Of a stretch of 64,000 bases of DNA, positions 15,798 to 24,125 are shown piece after piece. Made by a program: the position numbers and the translations under genes. The notes beneath the pieces are model-generated. The model searched no databases, had not been told where the DNA came from, and saw nothing but the letters and a program-made list of their open reading frames with translations. Position 1 is the stretch's first letter. Every line of letters starts with the position of its first letter. Origin of the DNA: CBDDBX01 sp965225955. Lineage in GTDB: Bacteria > Acidobacteriota > Aminicenantia > UBA2199. The DNA lies in contig CBDDBX010000043.1 of assembly GCA_965225955.1 (NCBI GenBank), forward strand, positions 1 through 64,000, given 5' to 3'.

Positions 15798-17138
15798 ATG
15801 TCTTCAGAAATAAAAGTTCTCATTATCGAAGATGATCCCGCTTTCAGAGAATCTCTGAAAAAGATGCTGAAACGAAGGAACTTTGAAACTGAAGAAGCCG
15901 GTTCGGTTAAACTTGCAGTAGCTCTTCTTGCATCCAACGAATATGACATTATATTACTTGATCAGAGCCTCCCAGATGGCACCGGGCTTGATATTCTGGA
16001 GCATATTTCAGAGAAATATCGCAACCGGGTTATTATAATTTCAGGAACCACAACTATTGAACAGGCCTTCTCCGCTGTAAAACAGGGAGCCTTCACGCTT
16101 CTTCAGAAACCAGCCCAGAAAGAACTGATTCTATCTGCTATAAATAAGTGCATCACTATTAATAACAAACTTGATAAATACCAGAAGCTTATTAAAGGAG
16201 ATGTCTCTTCATTCGCAAAGATAATATGTCAGAGCAAAATAATGAAGGATGTTATAAAAAGTGCCAGAAAAGTTGCCCGAACCGATCAGACAGTCCTTAT
16301 AAACGGAGAAACAGGTACCGGAAAAGAACTTTTTGCAAGTGCCATTCATCAGGCATCAACAAGGCACGACAAACCTTTCATAGTAATTAATGCAGCTTCT
16401 ATACCCAACGACCTTGCTGAAGCTGAATTATTCGGATATGAAAAGGGAGCTTTCACAAATGCAATAACCTCTTATCCGGGAAAATTCCGGCTTGCAGATA
16501 AAGGAACTCTCTTTCTGGATGAAGTTGCAGAGCTTCCCCTGCCTCTGCAGGCAAAGTTACTGAGAACTCTGGATTCAGGTGAAATCTCACCTCTGAAAAG
16601 CAGCTCCACAATAAAAGTTAATGTAAGACTTATTGCTGCAACAAACAAAGATCTTAAAGAAGAGATAAAAAACGGGAACTTCCGTGAAGATCTTTTCTTC
16701 AGACTGGATCAGACAGGGATACTTTTACCATCATTAAGAAAGAGAACCAGCGACATTATTCCTTTGATTGAACATTTTATGGAACTTAACAACATAAAAT
16801 ATTCCAAAAAGATCGATACAATTTCCCCAAAAGCCAGAGAATTTCTGCTCAACTACAACTGGCCGGGTAACATAAGGGAACTGAAGCACACAGTTGATAA
16901 GATTTTCATGAATACAGATGGTTCAATAATATCTCCCCAGAATCTTCCGGTAAATATTTTGCCCGTAAATAATATCGGCCTTGAGATGCCCATGACTCTG
17001 GCTGAACTTGAATGTGAGCACATTACAAAAGTACTTGAACTAAACGCTTTCAATATAAAGAAAACTGCATCAGTACTTGGTATCAGCAGGAATACTCTAT
17101 ATAAAAAGATAAAAGATTACGACATATCCACCGAGTGA
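15798..17138 (+). CDS. NtrC-family response regulator with a GAFTNA variant loop
   Basis: Domains in order are a receiver (about 1-120) with the phosphoacceptor Asp in YDIILLDQSLPDGTG, an AAA+ activator domain (about 140-375) with Walker A GETGTGKE, Walker B GTLFLDEVAELP and the FREDLFFRL region, and a Fis-type helix-turn-helix at the C-terminus (NIKKTASVLGISRNTLYKKI). The loop that contacts sigma54 reads GAFTNA rather than the usual GAFTGA. Members with an altered loop can have weakened or lost sigma54 activation. Together with the lack of a -24/-12 promoter upstream of its own operon, this leaves open whether it works with sigma54. The ATG is a few bases after the kinase stop, with GGAGGG overlapping the end of the kinase gene. 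Confidence 0.93.
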   Translation: MSSEIKVLIIEDDPAFRESLKKMLKRRNFETEEAGSVKLAVALLASNEYDIILLDQSLPDGTGLDILEHISEKYRNRVIIISGTTTIEQAFSAVKQGAFTLLQKPAQKELILSAINKCITINNKLDKYQKLIKGDVSSFAKIICQSKIMKDVIKSARKVARTDQTVLINGETGTGKELFASAIHQASTRHDKPFIVINAASIPNDLAEAELFGYEKGAFTNAITSYPGKFRLADKGTLFLDEVAELPLPLQAKLLRTLDSGEISPLKSSSTIKVNVRLIAATNKDLKEEIKNGNFREDLFFRLDQTGILLPSLRKRTSDIIPLIEHFMELNNIKYSKKIDTISPKAREFLLNYNWPGNIRELKHTVDKIFMNTDGSIISPQNLPVNILPVNNIGLEMPMTLAELECEHITKVLELNAFNIKKTASVLGISRNTLYKKIKDYDISTE

Positions 17139-17152
17139 TTTTCCGATTTTCT

Positions 17153-17183
17153 TTGAACATAATCCAAAACCAGACAGTATACT
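17153..17183 (+). promoter_or_regulatory. Weak promoter candidate before the secreted propeller gene
   Basis: TTGAAC (17153-17158) and TATACT (17178-17183) are spaced by 19 bp, longer than ideal. ATGGAGG lies just before the ATG at 17202. Confidence 0.35.
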
Positions 17184-17201
17184 AACTTTTATGGAGGAAA
17201 A

Positions 17202-18215
17202 ATGCGAAAACTTATATTAATTTTTACAATCCTTTTCACAGGATTAACTTTCACTGCTTTTGGAGACAGAATAGCCGAATTACCGGAACCCGGGAAACCC
17301 ACACTTCTTACAATGGGCAAAGACTATATGTATATAAGCGATGGTACAACAATACATATCTACTCATTAAAAGACTACAAATATACAGGTAAATTTGGCA
17401 GAAAAGGCCAGGGACCGGAAGAGATGACAGCAATGCCACTGCAGGACCCGATGGTATATCTACACAACAACCAGCTCATCATCAACTCAGTAGGTAAAGT
17501 ATCTTTTTATACCAGTAAAGGGAAATATATAAAGGAGAAGAAACCTGCAATACCATTTCCTATAAGAAATATGATTCAGCCGGTTGGAGCTAACTTTACC
17601 GGAATGAGTTTTAGCAGAAAAGATAAAGAAACAATAATAAACGCCTGCCTGTTTTCTGCAGATATGCAGGTTAAGAAATCCCACCCAATGATGCCGATCA
17701 ACAACAATCGTTTTGAAATGCCTTACCCTACACCACTGATACTAACATGGAACGATAAAATACTCACCGGCTCAACCGATGGATTCACAATAAATATTTT
17801 TGACAAAAACCTCAATAAAGAAGACGAAATAAAACTAACAGACTATAAATCAGTTAAGATGAACCAGTCTTTCAAAGAGAGAGTCTACAAAGCATTTGCA
17901 GAACTAATACCTGACAAAACCCAACTGGATGCAGTAAAAAAGAACATGAAATTTAAAGAGACTTTCCCTGCATATCAGTATTTCTACGTAGACAACAACA
18001 AACTATATGTTCTCACATATCTTACAGAAGGAGATAAAAGTGAATTCTATGTTTTTGATCTGAAGAGCAGAAAACTGATAAAAAGGGTAATGATGCCTTA
18101 TAACTTTATGGGCCTTATCCCAGCTCCTACAGCAATCAAAGACAACAGGTTATACCAGATTCTTGAAAATGAAGATGATGAAGTGTGGGAACTTCACTCA
18201 TTCAGAATTCTTTAA
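17202..18215 (+). CDS. Secreted six-bladed beta-propeller protein
   Basis: A signal peptide (MRKLILIFTILFTGLTFTAFG) precedes a mature domain of about 315 residues made of repeated four-strand blades: ITxMGKDYMYISD, IHIYSLKDYKYTGKFGRKGQGP (split over blades one and two), and the FGRKGQGPEEM element that is a hallmark of 6-bladed propeller families. The likely location is periplasmic or surface. A second protein of the same type lies at 46266, and the gene starting at 63876 may be a third. No enzymatic residues stand out; ligand or protein binding is more likely. It directly follows the two-component operon but has its own Shine-Dalgarno sequence and perhaps its own promoter. Confidence 0.8.
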   Translation: MRKLILIFTILFTGLTFTAFGDRIAELPEPGKPTLLTMGKDYMYISDGTTIHIYSLKDYKYTGKFGRKGQGPEEMTAMPLQDPMVYLHNNQLIINSVGKVSFYTSKGKYIKEKKPAIPFPIRNMIQPVGANFTGMSFSRKDKETIINACLFSADMQVKKSHPMMPINNNRFEMPYPTPLILTWNDKILTGSTDGFTINIFDKNLNKEDEIKLTDYKSVKMNQSFKERVYKAFAELIPDKTQLDAVKKNMKFKETFPAYQYFYVDNNKLYVLTYLTEGDKSEFYVFDLKSRKLIKRVMMPYNFMGLIPAPTAIKDNRLYQILENEDDEVWELHSFRIL

Positions 18216-18227
18216 AAAAGAATATCC

Positions 18228-18248
18228 GGGAGTTGTTCAACAGCTCCC
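18228..18248 (+). terminator. Hairpin after the propeller gene
   Basis: GGGAGTTGTT and AACAGCTCCC form a 10-bp stem with one G-U pair around a single central base, 12 bases after the stop. It lacks a U run, so it may stabilise the 3' end rather than terminate by itself. Confidence 0.5.
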
Positions 18249-18256
18249 TCCTGTCA

Positions 18257-18285
18257 TTGACATAAAACAGGGAATATGATACTAA
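18257..18285 (+). promoter_or_regulatory. Promoter of groES
   Basis: A consensus TTGACA (18257-18262) is followed after 17 bp by TACTAA (18280-18285) within an extended TGATACTAAA context. I see no CIRCE-type heat-shock operator. The predicted leader is about 40 nt and ends in GGGAGG. Confidence 0.6.
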
Positions 18286-18333
18286 ATCTAGATTAAAAAA
18301 TAACTGTAATATTTTCTAATTCGGGAGGAAAAA

Positions 18334-18600
18334 ATGAACGTACAGCCATTAGATGACAGAGTTTTAGTAGAACCAGTTGAGGAAGTAAAAAAAGAAGGGT
18401 CACTCATCCTTCCTGACTCAGCAAAAGAAAAACCCCTTATGGGCGAAGTTATTGCAGTAGGAACTGATGAAGATCTGAAAGAACTTATCAAAGTAGGCGA
18501 CAAAGTTGTATTCGGCAAATATGCTGGTGAAGAGATCAAAAATGAAGGCAAAAAGCAGCTGATTATCTCAAGATCAGATCTTCTTGCTAAAGTTGACTAA
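18334..18600 (+). CDS. groES: Co-chaperonin GroES
   Basis: The 88-residue protein caps GroEL during folding. The family start (NVQPLDDRVLVEPVEE), the core GEVIAVGTD and the IKVGDKVVFGKYAGEEI segment are clear. The mobile loop that docks on GroEL is short and unusual: KKEGSLILPD instead of the common KTAGGIILPD form. GroES is normally followed by groEL, but here the next gene is a convergent rRNA methyltransferase, so groEL must lie elsewhere or this is a second, orphan copy. GGGAGG lies seven bases before the ATG. Confidence 0.95.
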   Translation: MNVQPLDDRVLVEPVEEVKKEGSLILPDSAKEKPLMGEVIAVGTDEDLKELIKVGDKVVFGKYAGEEIKNEGKKQLIISRSDLLAKVD

Positions 18601-18621
18601 TTAAAAGTTGTAAATTAGTTC

Positions 18622-18636
18622 TGACCTGACAGGTCA
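18622..18636. promoter_or_regulatory. Perfect 15-bp palindrome after groES
   Basis: TGACCTG and CAGGTCA are separated by one base. It lies between two convergent genes. It could be a protein-binding site or a weak transcript-end hairpin; no U tail follows. Confidence 0.4.
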
Positions 18637-18697
18637 TCAGCGGAAGCGTCAACTCCGATACCTGTTATGGTAAAAAAAGATATATCGTTACAAAGGG

Positions 18698-19411
18698 TTA
18701 AACAGCCCTTTGTCTCAACGCTTCAAATAGCAGAACCGCTGTTGCTGCCGAAACATTAAGTGATTCTGCATAAGGGGAATGATTAATTTTTATAAGATGA
18801 TCAGCCTTCTTTTTAAGAGAAGGTGAAACTCCTTTTTCCTCATTACCAACAATAAGAGCAGTTTTATATGAGAAATCGTAATCAGTGTAGGCTGTTTCAG
18901 CTGCAAGATCTGTAGAAGCTATCCAGAATCCACTCTGTTTCAGCAGTTCTATATCATGGGCGAGACTTTTGGACATAACAATTGGTGCATGAATCAGGGT
19001 ACCGGCAGAAGTTTTCAGAACAGTTTCGTTTACAGGAGCACTTCTTCTGGCAGGCACAATTATCGCATCAACTCCTGCAGCAACAGCTGATCTTATTATG
19101 GCACCAAAATTCCCTGTATCAGTTATGTTATCAAGAATAATTACAAGATTCGCATCCGGGTTGCCGGTAATTTCTTCAATATACCTGAATTTTACCGGAG
19201 CCACCTCTGCAAAAACCCCCTGATTTTCTCCCCCACTTTTTCTATCAATGGAAGATTGTGGAGTAAACTGAAAAACCACACCTTTGTCCCGACAGATTTC
19301 TTTAAGCTGCTGGACTCTCTTATCTTTTCTTGATTCACTTATCAGAACCTTACCAATTTCAAGTTCAGCATTTATAGCTTCAATAATTCCATTAAAGGTC
19401 GTCAGCTTCAT
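18698..19411 (-). CDS. rlmB: TrmH/SpoU-family RNA 2'-O-ribose methyltransferase, RlmB-like
   Basis: The 237-residue protein has the two-part build of RlmB: a small N-terminal substrate-binding domain (about 1-75, including QGVFAEVAP at its end) and a SPOUT catalytic domain. All three SPOUT motifs are seen: LDNITDTGNFGAIIRSA (motif 1), ALIVGNEEKGVSP (motif 2) and SLNVSAATAVLLFEALRQR (motif 3). RlmB methylates a ribose in the peptidyl-transferase region of 23S rRNA (G2251 in E. coli); the exact target here is inferred. It is directly downstream of the helical-repeat gene with no gap, in a minus-strand operon starting near 21524. Confidence 0.9.
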   Translation of the reverse strand: MKLTTFNGIIEAINAELEIGKVLISESRKDKRVQQLKEICRDKGVVFQFTPQSSIDRKSGGENQGVFAEVAPVKFRYIEEITGNPDANLVIILDNITDTGNFGAIIRSAVAAGVDAIIVPARRSAPVNETVLKTSAGTLIHAPIVMSKSLAHDIELLKQSGFWIASTDLAAETAYTDYDFSYKTALIVGNEEKGVSPSLKKKADHLIKINHSPYAESLNVSAATAVLLFEALRQRAV

Positions 19412-20488
19412 CTATCTGTTTTTTGCTCCTTCTTTCTGTCTTACAAAATTTACTGCCAGCTGCCTTACCACGGGACTGACATTTTTATCTTTACTTACAT
19501 GCTTCAGATCTCTCATATGAAGCTTTTTAATATAACTCATTGCTTCCCTTACAGGAGTTTTAGGATTATTAACCAGTTCCAGCATTACAGTATAGTTTTT
19601 ACAGAACTCCCTGTTTGAAGCAATTGAAGCAATTACTTCTCCCGGAACACTCTTGTTTTTAATTATCATCAGAACTTCATCTTCAGAAATTTTCGGGCTA
19701 TTCACAACTGCCAGAGCAACCATCTTATTTGCGTCCCGAACCAGAATCATTCTATCTGTTTTAGTACCGGTAAGAGCCAGCTTGATTCTTCCCGATGTAT
19801 TCAGACTGTTAATTTTCTGCAGAAGAGTCATTGCTTCATCTTCAGGAGTCTCACCTCCCGCCGGAACAGCAGATTCAGCATGCCCATTACTCTCTGATTC
19901 AGATTCCTCTTTCTTTCCGCCGTCTTCTCTGAGTGTCGCAACAACATCTTCAATTACTTCATCCGGTTCTATATCATGCAGATCACTATCCTGCAGGTAA
20001 AACTCTCTGATTTCAGAAATTTTACCTTTTACAAAACCCGTTGAAGCGGGGTTCGCACCCATCTCATCCAGAATACCGGGAAAAGCTATCAGCTTAATCT
20101 GATTTTCCAGCAACATTTCAAGATGTCTGGTATTACCAACCTGAGCAATTTTTATAAGGTGTTCCACCGGAGCAGACTGATTAAGAATTATTGCTCCCAC
20201 AACTGATTCAAGTTTATACTTAAGAGCTTCCTGAAGAACATAATAGAAAACCTGTTTATCAAACTCCTTACGTTTGACATAACTACTCTTTACGGTTTCT
20301 CCTATATTTTTCAGAAGAGCAAGAGCTTTCTCTTTTATCCCCTTATACCCTCCGGCATAAACCAGAGCTTCAAGGTACTCTTCCTCTGTAAAAGGAAGGG
20401 TTTTATTAAGAAGCATCTCCATAAGATCTTCGGGGGCTTCACCTGAAACAATCTGTTGAAGAACAGGGTTTGATGATACAGTTGTCAT
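19412..20488 (-). CDS. Unknown protein with helical repeats and a central acidic linker
   Basis: I do not recognise a named family. The 358-residue protein has an N-terminal helical region (about 1-170) and a C-terminal helical region (about 215-350), in which HEAT/LRV-like units such as LALTGTKTDRMILVRDANKMV and SVPGEVIASIASN can be seen. These are joined by a low-complexity acidic linker (about 175-215, with KKEESESESNGH). No signal peptide or membrane segment is present, so it is cytoplasmic. Its start overlaps the end of the RodZ-like gene by 4 bp and it abuts rlmB, showing a tight operon. A scaffold role near the cell-shape machinery is only a guess. Confidence 0.7.
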   Translation of the reverse strand: MTTVSSNPVLQQIVSGEAPEDLMEMLLNKTLPFTEEEYLEALVYAGGYKGIKEKALALLKNIGETVKSSYVKRKEFDKQVFYYVLQEALKYKLESVVGAIILNQSAPVEHLIKIAQVGNTRHLEMLLENQIKLIAFPGILDEMGANPASTGFVKGKISEIREFYLQDSDLHDIEPDEVIEDVVATLREDGGKKEESESESNGHAESAVPAGGETPEDEAMTLLQKINSLNTSGRIKLALTGTKTDRMILVRDANKMVALAVVNSPKISEDEVLMIIKNKSVPGEVIASIASNREFCKNYTVMLELVNNPKTPVREAMSYIKKLHMRDLKHVSKDKNVSPVVRQLAVNFVRQKEGAKNR

Positions 20489-21222
20489 TCTTTCACCAGA
20501 TAATCTGCCAATGTACCTGGTTCAAGCTGCATCTGAACAGTACCTTTTTTACCATTCAGCCATTTGGTTTCAGTCCCGTTAACAGACATTTTCACTCCTG
20601 CGGGATTACCTAATGTTATCTTAAGGGAATAACCTTCAACTTCGACTTTCTCACCTTTGCGATGGAGAGCCTGATCTACAATAGTTCCACTTCGGGAAAT
20701 ACTTATCCAGCAATTATCTTTGAATTCCAGCACAACCTTTACAGGAGCAGTGTCAACACTGTGTTCAGGAATCATACTGGTAAAATCTGCGTATACTGGT
20801 GGCAGCACATGCTGCTCTTCTTTGAATATGGAGAAATTTTCAGGTAATTTAAAATCGTAATAGACAGTAAGCACATAACCTGAAGCAATAAGAAGAAGTA
20901 CAAAAGCAAGAAGTGTAATAAAACTCTTCTTTCTGAAACGTGAATAACTCAGTTTACTGTAGAGTACACGGGTGGTTTCATCTTCATCTTCCCTGTAATC
21001 CGGTGAATTTTTTTCAAGGAAAGATTTTTTATCTATTTCAAGCACTCTGAGATACTGTTCTATAAAGCGCATATAATAGAATTTTCCAGGAATATTTGAA
21101 AAATCATCCTCTTCAAGGGCTTTAAGAATATTTACATTGAGATTTGTTTTTTCAGAAATCTCTTCCAGACTTATGCTCTTCTGCTGTCTCTCACTTTTCA
21201 GTGCTTCTCCAAACTTCTCCAT
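20485..21222 (-). CDS. rodZ: RodZ-like protein (helix-turn-helix, membrane segment, DUF4115-like domain)
   Basis: The N-terminus is the HTH_25 domain typical of the cell-shape protein RodZ (MEKFGEALKSERQQKSISLEEISEKT split over the first 25 residues), followed by a basic juxtamembrane stretch, one membrane helix (SFITLLAFVLLLIASGYVL) and a periplasmic C-terminal beta domain like DUF4115 (VVLEFKDNCWISI, LKITLGNPAGVKMSVNG). RodZ links MreB filaments to the wall-building machinery. The frame can be extended to a TTG at 21258, but family alignment favours the ATG at 21222 or 21231. The stop overlaps the start of the next gene. No mreB is in the window. Confidence 0.82.
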   Translation of the reverse strand: MEKFGEALKSERQQKSISLEEISEKTNLNVNILKALEEDDFSNIPGKFYYMRFIEQYLRVLEIDKKSFLEKNSPDYREDEDETTRVLYSKLSYSRFRKKSFITLLAFVLLLIASGYVLTVYYDFKLPENFSIFKEEQHVLPPVYADFTSMIPEHSVDTAPVKVVLEFKDNCWISISRSGTIVDQALHRKGEKVEVEGYSLKITLGNPAGVKMSVNGTETKWLNGKKGTVQMQLEPGTLADYLVKE

Positions 21223-21266
21223 ACCACTCATTGTATGTACATGTGACCTATAAGTCAACAGCTCAC

Positions 21267-21524
21267 TTACTGTTCAGGTTCACCTGTAATGACGCCTTTT
21301 TCAATTAAAAGATTTATCTGTTGGTTAACTGCATCGGCAAACCTTAAAAAGTGGGGTATTGTCATATGAAGATAGCTGTGTATATTCAACTGACTCTGAT
21401 CCTGTACATCTCTTATTCCCAACCCCATACACACCTCTTCAGGATTCACATTAAAAGATATAAGGTTTGAAAAAAGGTGCTCCGCATCCACATCACTGAT
21501 AGCTATAGTTTCATTATCATTCAT
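21267..21524 (-). CDS. DUF3467-like small protein
   Basis: The 85-residue protein matches the pattern of DUF3467: an N-terminal EHLFSNLISFNVNPEEVCM segment, a central LGIRD, and the C-terminal SYLHMTIPHFLRFADAVNQQI helix with the MTxxHxxR element. The family is widespread and uncharacterised. The start has CTGGAG nearby, and the RodZ-like gene follows closely, so it is the first gene of the operon. A promoter of the form TTGAAT-N17-TATTTT is possible just upstream. Confidence 0.75.
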   Translation of the reverse strand: MNDNETIAISDVDAEHLFSNLISFNVNPEEVCMGLGIRDVQDQSQLNIHSYLHMTIPHFLRFADAVNQQINLLIEKGVITGEPEQ

Positions 21525-21745
21525 ATTTTACTCCAGCACAAAAAATATCAGATATTTTTATATAATTCAATCCAGCTATCAAAGAGAATGTTTGGAAACT
21601 TTTTCTGCTTTTTAAGCACTGAACAGGTCAGTTGTTTCCTTACAAGGTAATTTTGAATCAACCAGACAAACAGATACACATCTCAGCTTTAAGGTTAATA
21701 AATTCCAGAAAGTGGTATAATATGAGCAACAGAAAAGGAGGCACA

Positions 21746-22876
21746 ATGTTAAATATCAGTGAACCGGTTGTAGTTATAGATGAAGAGACTACCAGAAGCA
21801 ACATCAGGAGAATGGTCCGTAAAATTGCAGCTTCCGGCGCTCTGTTCAGACCCCACTTCAAAACTCACCAGTCAGTTATTATTGGAGAGTGGTTCAAAGA
21901 AGAAGGAATCACTGCAATCACTGTATCCTCCATCAAAATGGCCGAATATTTTGCCTCTCATGGCTGGGAGGATATTTTAATTGCATTTCTCTATTTTCCC
22001 CAGAGCATAGAAAGGCTTAACAGACTGGCAGAAACCAGGACTCTTTCTGTCATAACAGATAATGAGACATCTCTCAGACATCTGGCAGATAATCTTAAAC
22101 ATAAAGCAGGTCTCTGGATAAAAACTGATTGTGGCTATAACCGTACAGGAATCCCCATAACAGAGACAGAGCGTATAACCCGTCTTGTAACAATTGCAGC
22201 AGAGTCAGACAAAATCGACTTTAAAGGAATTATCACTCACGCCGGGAACAGCTACAGATGTTCAGACAGAGAAGATCTGTACACTCTTTTCAGAGCCAAC
22301 ATAGATATGCTGGGAAAAACCGTTGATTTCATACAGCAGAAAACCGGAATTAAACCTTTAATATCGTGGGGAGATACGCCAACATGCTCTGTAATAGAAG
22401 ATCTTACCGGAGTTGATGAAATCAGATGCGGGAATTTTGTGTTCTACGATCTTATGCAATATACACTGGGTGCCTGTAATACTACTGAAATTTCCACTGC
22501 AATCTACTGTCCGGTTGTGGGAGTCTATCCTGAAAGAGATGAATTTGCTATATATGGTGGTGCAGTACATCTCTCAAAAGAACATATTACCGATAAAAGT
22601 GGCAGAACTCATTTTGGCTTCATTGGTTTACCTCAAAACAACCGCAGATGGACTCCTCCCCTTGAAGAAACAAGAATTAAATCCCTTAGCCAGGAGCACG
22701 GTATAGTTTCCACAACCCCTGAAATTATGAAGAAACTTCAACCTGGAGATATTGTAGCTGTCTATCCGGTACACTCATGTCTCAGCTCAAACCTTGCAGA
22801 CCACTACCTATCCCTTTCAGGGCAACTGATACCCAACATAAATTCCACCAGCAGGAGCTATTCTCCAATCATCTGA
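21746..22876 (+). CDS. PLP-dependent D-threonine aldolase / D-serine dehydratase-like enzyme (alanine racemase fold)
   Basis: This 376-residue enzyme belongs to the DSD1/D-threonine-aldolase branch of fold-type III PLP enzymes. The PLP lysine is in ALFRPHFKTHQS (about residues 33-44). Further landmarks are WIKTDCGYNRTGI, the THAGNSY segment and, near the C-terminus, GDIVAVYPVHSCLSSNL, which carries the His/Cys pair that binds metal in this family. It should act on D-amino acids with a beta-hydroxyl group; the exact substrate is open. The start at 21746 is set by AGGAGG five bases upstream, rather than the longer frame to 21632. Its 3' end overlaps the convergent YjbQ gene by 19 bp. Confidence 0.86.
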   Translation: MLNISEPVVVIDEETTRSNIRRMVRKIAASGALFRPHFKTHQSVIIGEWFKEEGITAITVSSIKMAEYFASHGWEDILIAFLYFPQSIERLNRLAETRTLSVITDNETSLRHLADNLKHKAGLWIKTDCGYNRTGIPITETERITRLVTIAAESDKIDFKGIITHAGNSYRCSDREDLYTLFRANIDMLGKTVDFIQQKTGIKPLISWGDTPTCSVIEDLTGVDEIRCGNFVFYDLMQYTLGACNTTEISTAIYCPVVGVYPERDEFAIYGGAVHLSKEHITDKSGRTHFGFIGLPQNNRRWTPPLEETRIKSLSQEHGIVSTTPEIMKKLQPGDIVAVYPVHSCLSSNLADHYLSLSGQLIPNINSTSRSYSPII

Positions 22877-23274
22877 ACTACTATCTGTCTTTTTCTGGGG
22901 CGATTATCAAACTCGACAAAAACTACCTGTTGCCATGTACCGAGTATGAGAGAGCTGTTCTCAAAAGGGATCGTAATTGATGGTCCTATGAGGGTAGCTC
23001 TTAAATGAGAATGTCCGTTTCCATCGTGCCATGTTTCGTTGTGAAAGTATCTGCTCTTTTCAGGCACAATGGATTCCATCAGAGCTGGAAGATCCCTAAT
23101 CAGTCCAGGCTCAAACTCAATCGTTGAAATCCCCCCAGTTGATCCCGGCACAAATACCAGCATATTGCCGTTAACTATCGCAGAAAAGTCAAGAATATCC
23201 TGAAGGTCCGGAGTTAAATCAACCATCTCCCCCTCTTTTCTGGTAAAAAGTTCAATATACCTGAGCTCAACCAT
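22858..23274 (-). CDS. YjbQ/UPF0047 family protein
   Basis: The 138-residue protein shows the strongly conserved signature ETWHDGNGHSHLRATLIGPS followed by IPF and LGTWQQVVFVEFDNRPRKR. This family is annotated as a secondary thiamine-phosphate synthase from work in E. coli, but its physiological role is uncertain. It is a compact cytoplasmic protein forming trimers in known structures. It is convergent to, and overlaps, the PLP enzyme gene. Confidence 0.92.
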   Translation of the reverse strand: MVELRYIELFTRKEGEMVDLTPDLQDILDFSAIVNGNMLVFVPGSTGGISTIEFEPGLIRDLPALMESIVPEKSRYFHNETWHDGNGHSHLRATLIGPSITIPFENSSLILGTWQQVVFVEFDNRPRKRQIVVQMIGE

Positions 23275-23303
23275 AAGCCGATTATATCAACAGCTCCATT
23301 TAT

Positions 23304-23331
23304 TTGCAAAGCAATATATTTATGATAAAAT
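23304..23331 (+). promoter_or_regulatory. Promoter giving a predicted leaderless mRNA for the unknown gene at 23340
   Basis: TTGCAA (23304-23309) and TAAAAT (23326-23331) are spaced by 16 bp; the ATG at 23340 follows after 8 bases. An overlapping TATGAT at 23321 is an alternative -10 box. Confidence 0.5.
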
Positions 23332-23339
23332 CCCCGAAT

Positions 23340-24125
23340 ATGGAGCACTCTGTCAAAGATATGTTGGGACTGGAATTAACAACATCACTCTCATTCATTC
23401 AGGAACTTATAGAATCCACCTTCCCGGCATCTGTTTCCCCAACTATTCAGCTTGAAGCTTCAGTTCTTGGAATGGCTCTGACAGAAGATTCAGAACCTTG
23501 GGTTACAGAATCTACCATTATTCCACTGATTAAAACATATCTGTTTCTCCAGAATCACATTCACTACCTTGAAACCCCTTCCTCACACCTTACTCTTGCA
23601 CTCATGAAGGGAGATATTCTTTTTTCAGATTCAATGAACAAAGTACTGCATGTATCACCAGCTCTCTCCTCAGATCTTCTGAATGTGGCAGACCTGGCTC
23701 TTAAGTCAGGTTTTAAACTTATTAACCAGCCGACTACCTATCCGGCTATGGCACTGGAACATGTACAGAATATGCTTCCATCTTTTTTACAGACAGGTTT
23801 CAGACATACCGACAGGCATATTGATGACAATATTTCTTTTGCTTTCGGAGTTGCTACATCTCTGTTTGCAGATCTGTCTTATCAATTCTCTCTGAAGGAT
23901 ACACCTGAAAACAATAGCCTTACATATTGCAGTTACATAAAAACAGCCACTTTTAACCAGTCACATACCCAATCAATGACTGATTCAATAGATCTTATTC
24001 TCAGTAGGTGTGAATTCTGCCTTAATAATGCAAGTGGATCAGGTAGCAGTAACTTCATTACCAGAACTGCAGAAAAAATATTAGTGGAGTCAGAATGTCT
24101 ACAAAAGAGATTGAAATTAAATTAA
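23340..24125 (+). CDS. Unknown helical cytoplasmic protein
   Basis: I do not recognise this 261-residue protein. It is predominantly helical and lacks a signal peptide. The stretch LTLALMKGDILFSDSMNKVL faintly recalls the core of polyprenyl synthetases, but the aspartate-rich motifs of that family are missing, so I do not assign it. The frame is open from a TTG at 23304, but that codon is part of a likely -35 box, so I prefer the ATG at 23340. The 3' end overlaps the CYTH gene by 31 bp, and the nucleotidyltransferase follows that, so the three are one operon. Confidence 0.65.
   Translation: MEHSVKDMLGLELTTSLSFIQELIESTFPASVSPTIQLEASVLGMALTEDSEPWVTESTIIPLIKTYLFLQNHIHYLETPSSHLTLALMKGDILFSDSMNKVLHVSPALSSDLLNVADLALKSGFKLINQPTTYPAMALEHVQNMLPSFLQTGFRHTDRHIDDNISFAFGVATSLFADLSYQFSLKDTPENNSLTYCSYIKTATFNQSHTQSMTDSIDLILSRCEFCLNNASGSGSSNFITRTAEKILVESECLQKRLKLN

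Noticed and set aside
18216..18333. CIRCE heat-shock operator before groES
   Set aside because: No TTAGCACTC-N9-GAGTGCTAA-like repeat is found; the only inverted repeat is the hairpin following the upstream gene.
23340..24125. Polyprenyl synthetase-like assignment for the unknown helical protein
   Set aside because: Only one short stretch is reminiscent; the two aspartate-rich motifs needed for that family are absent.
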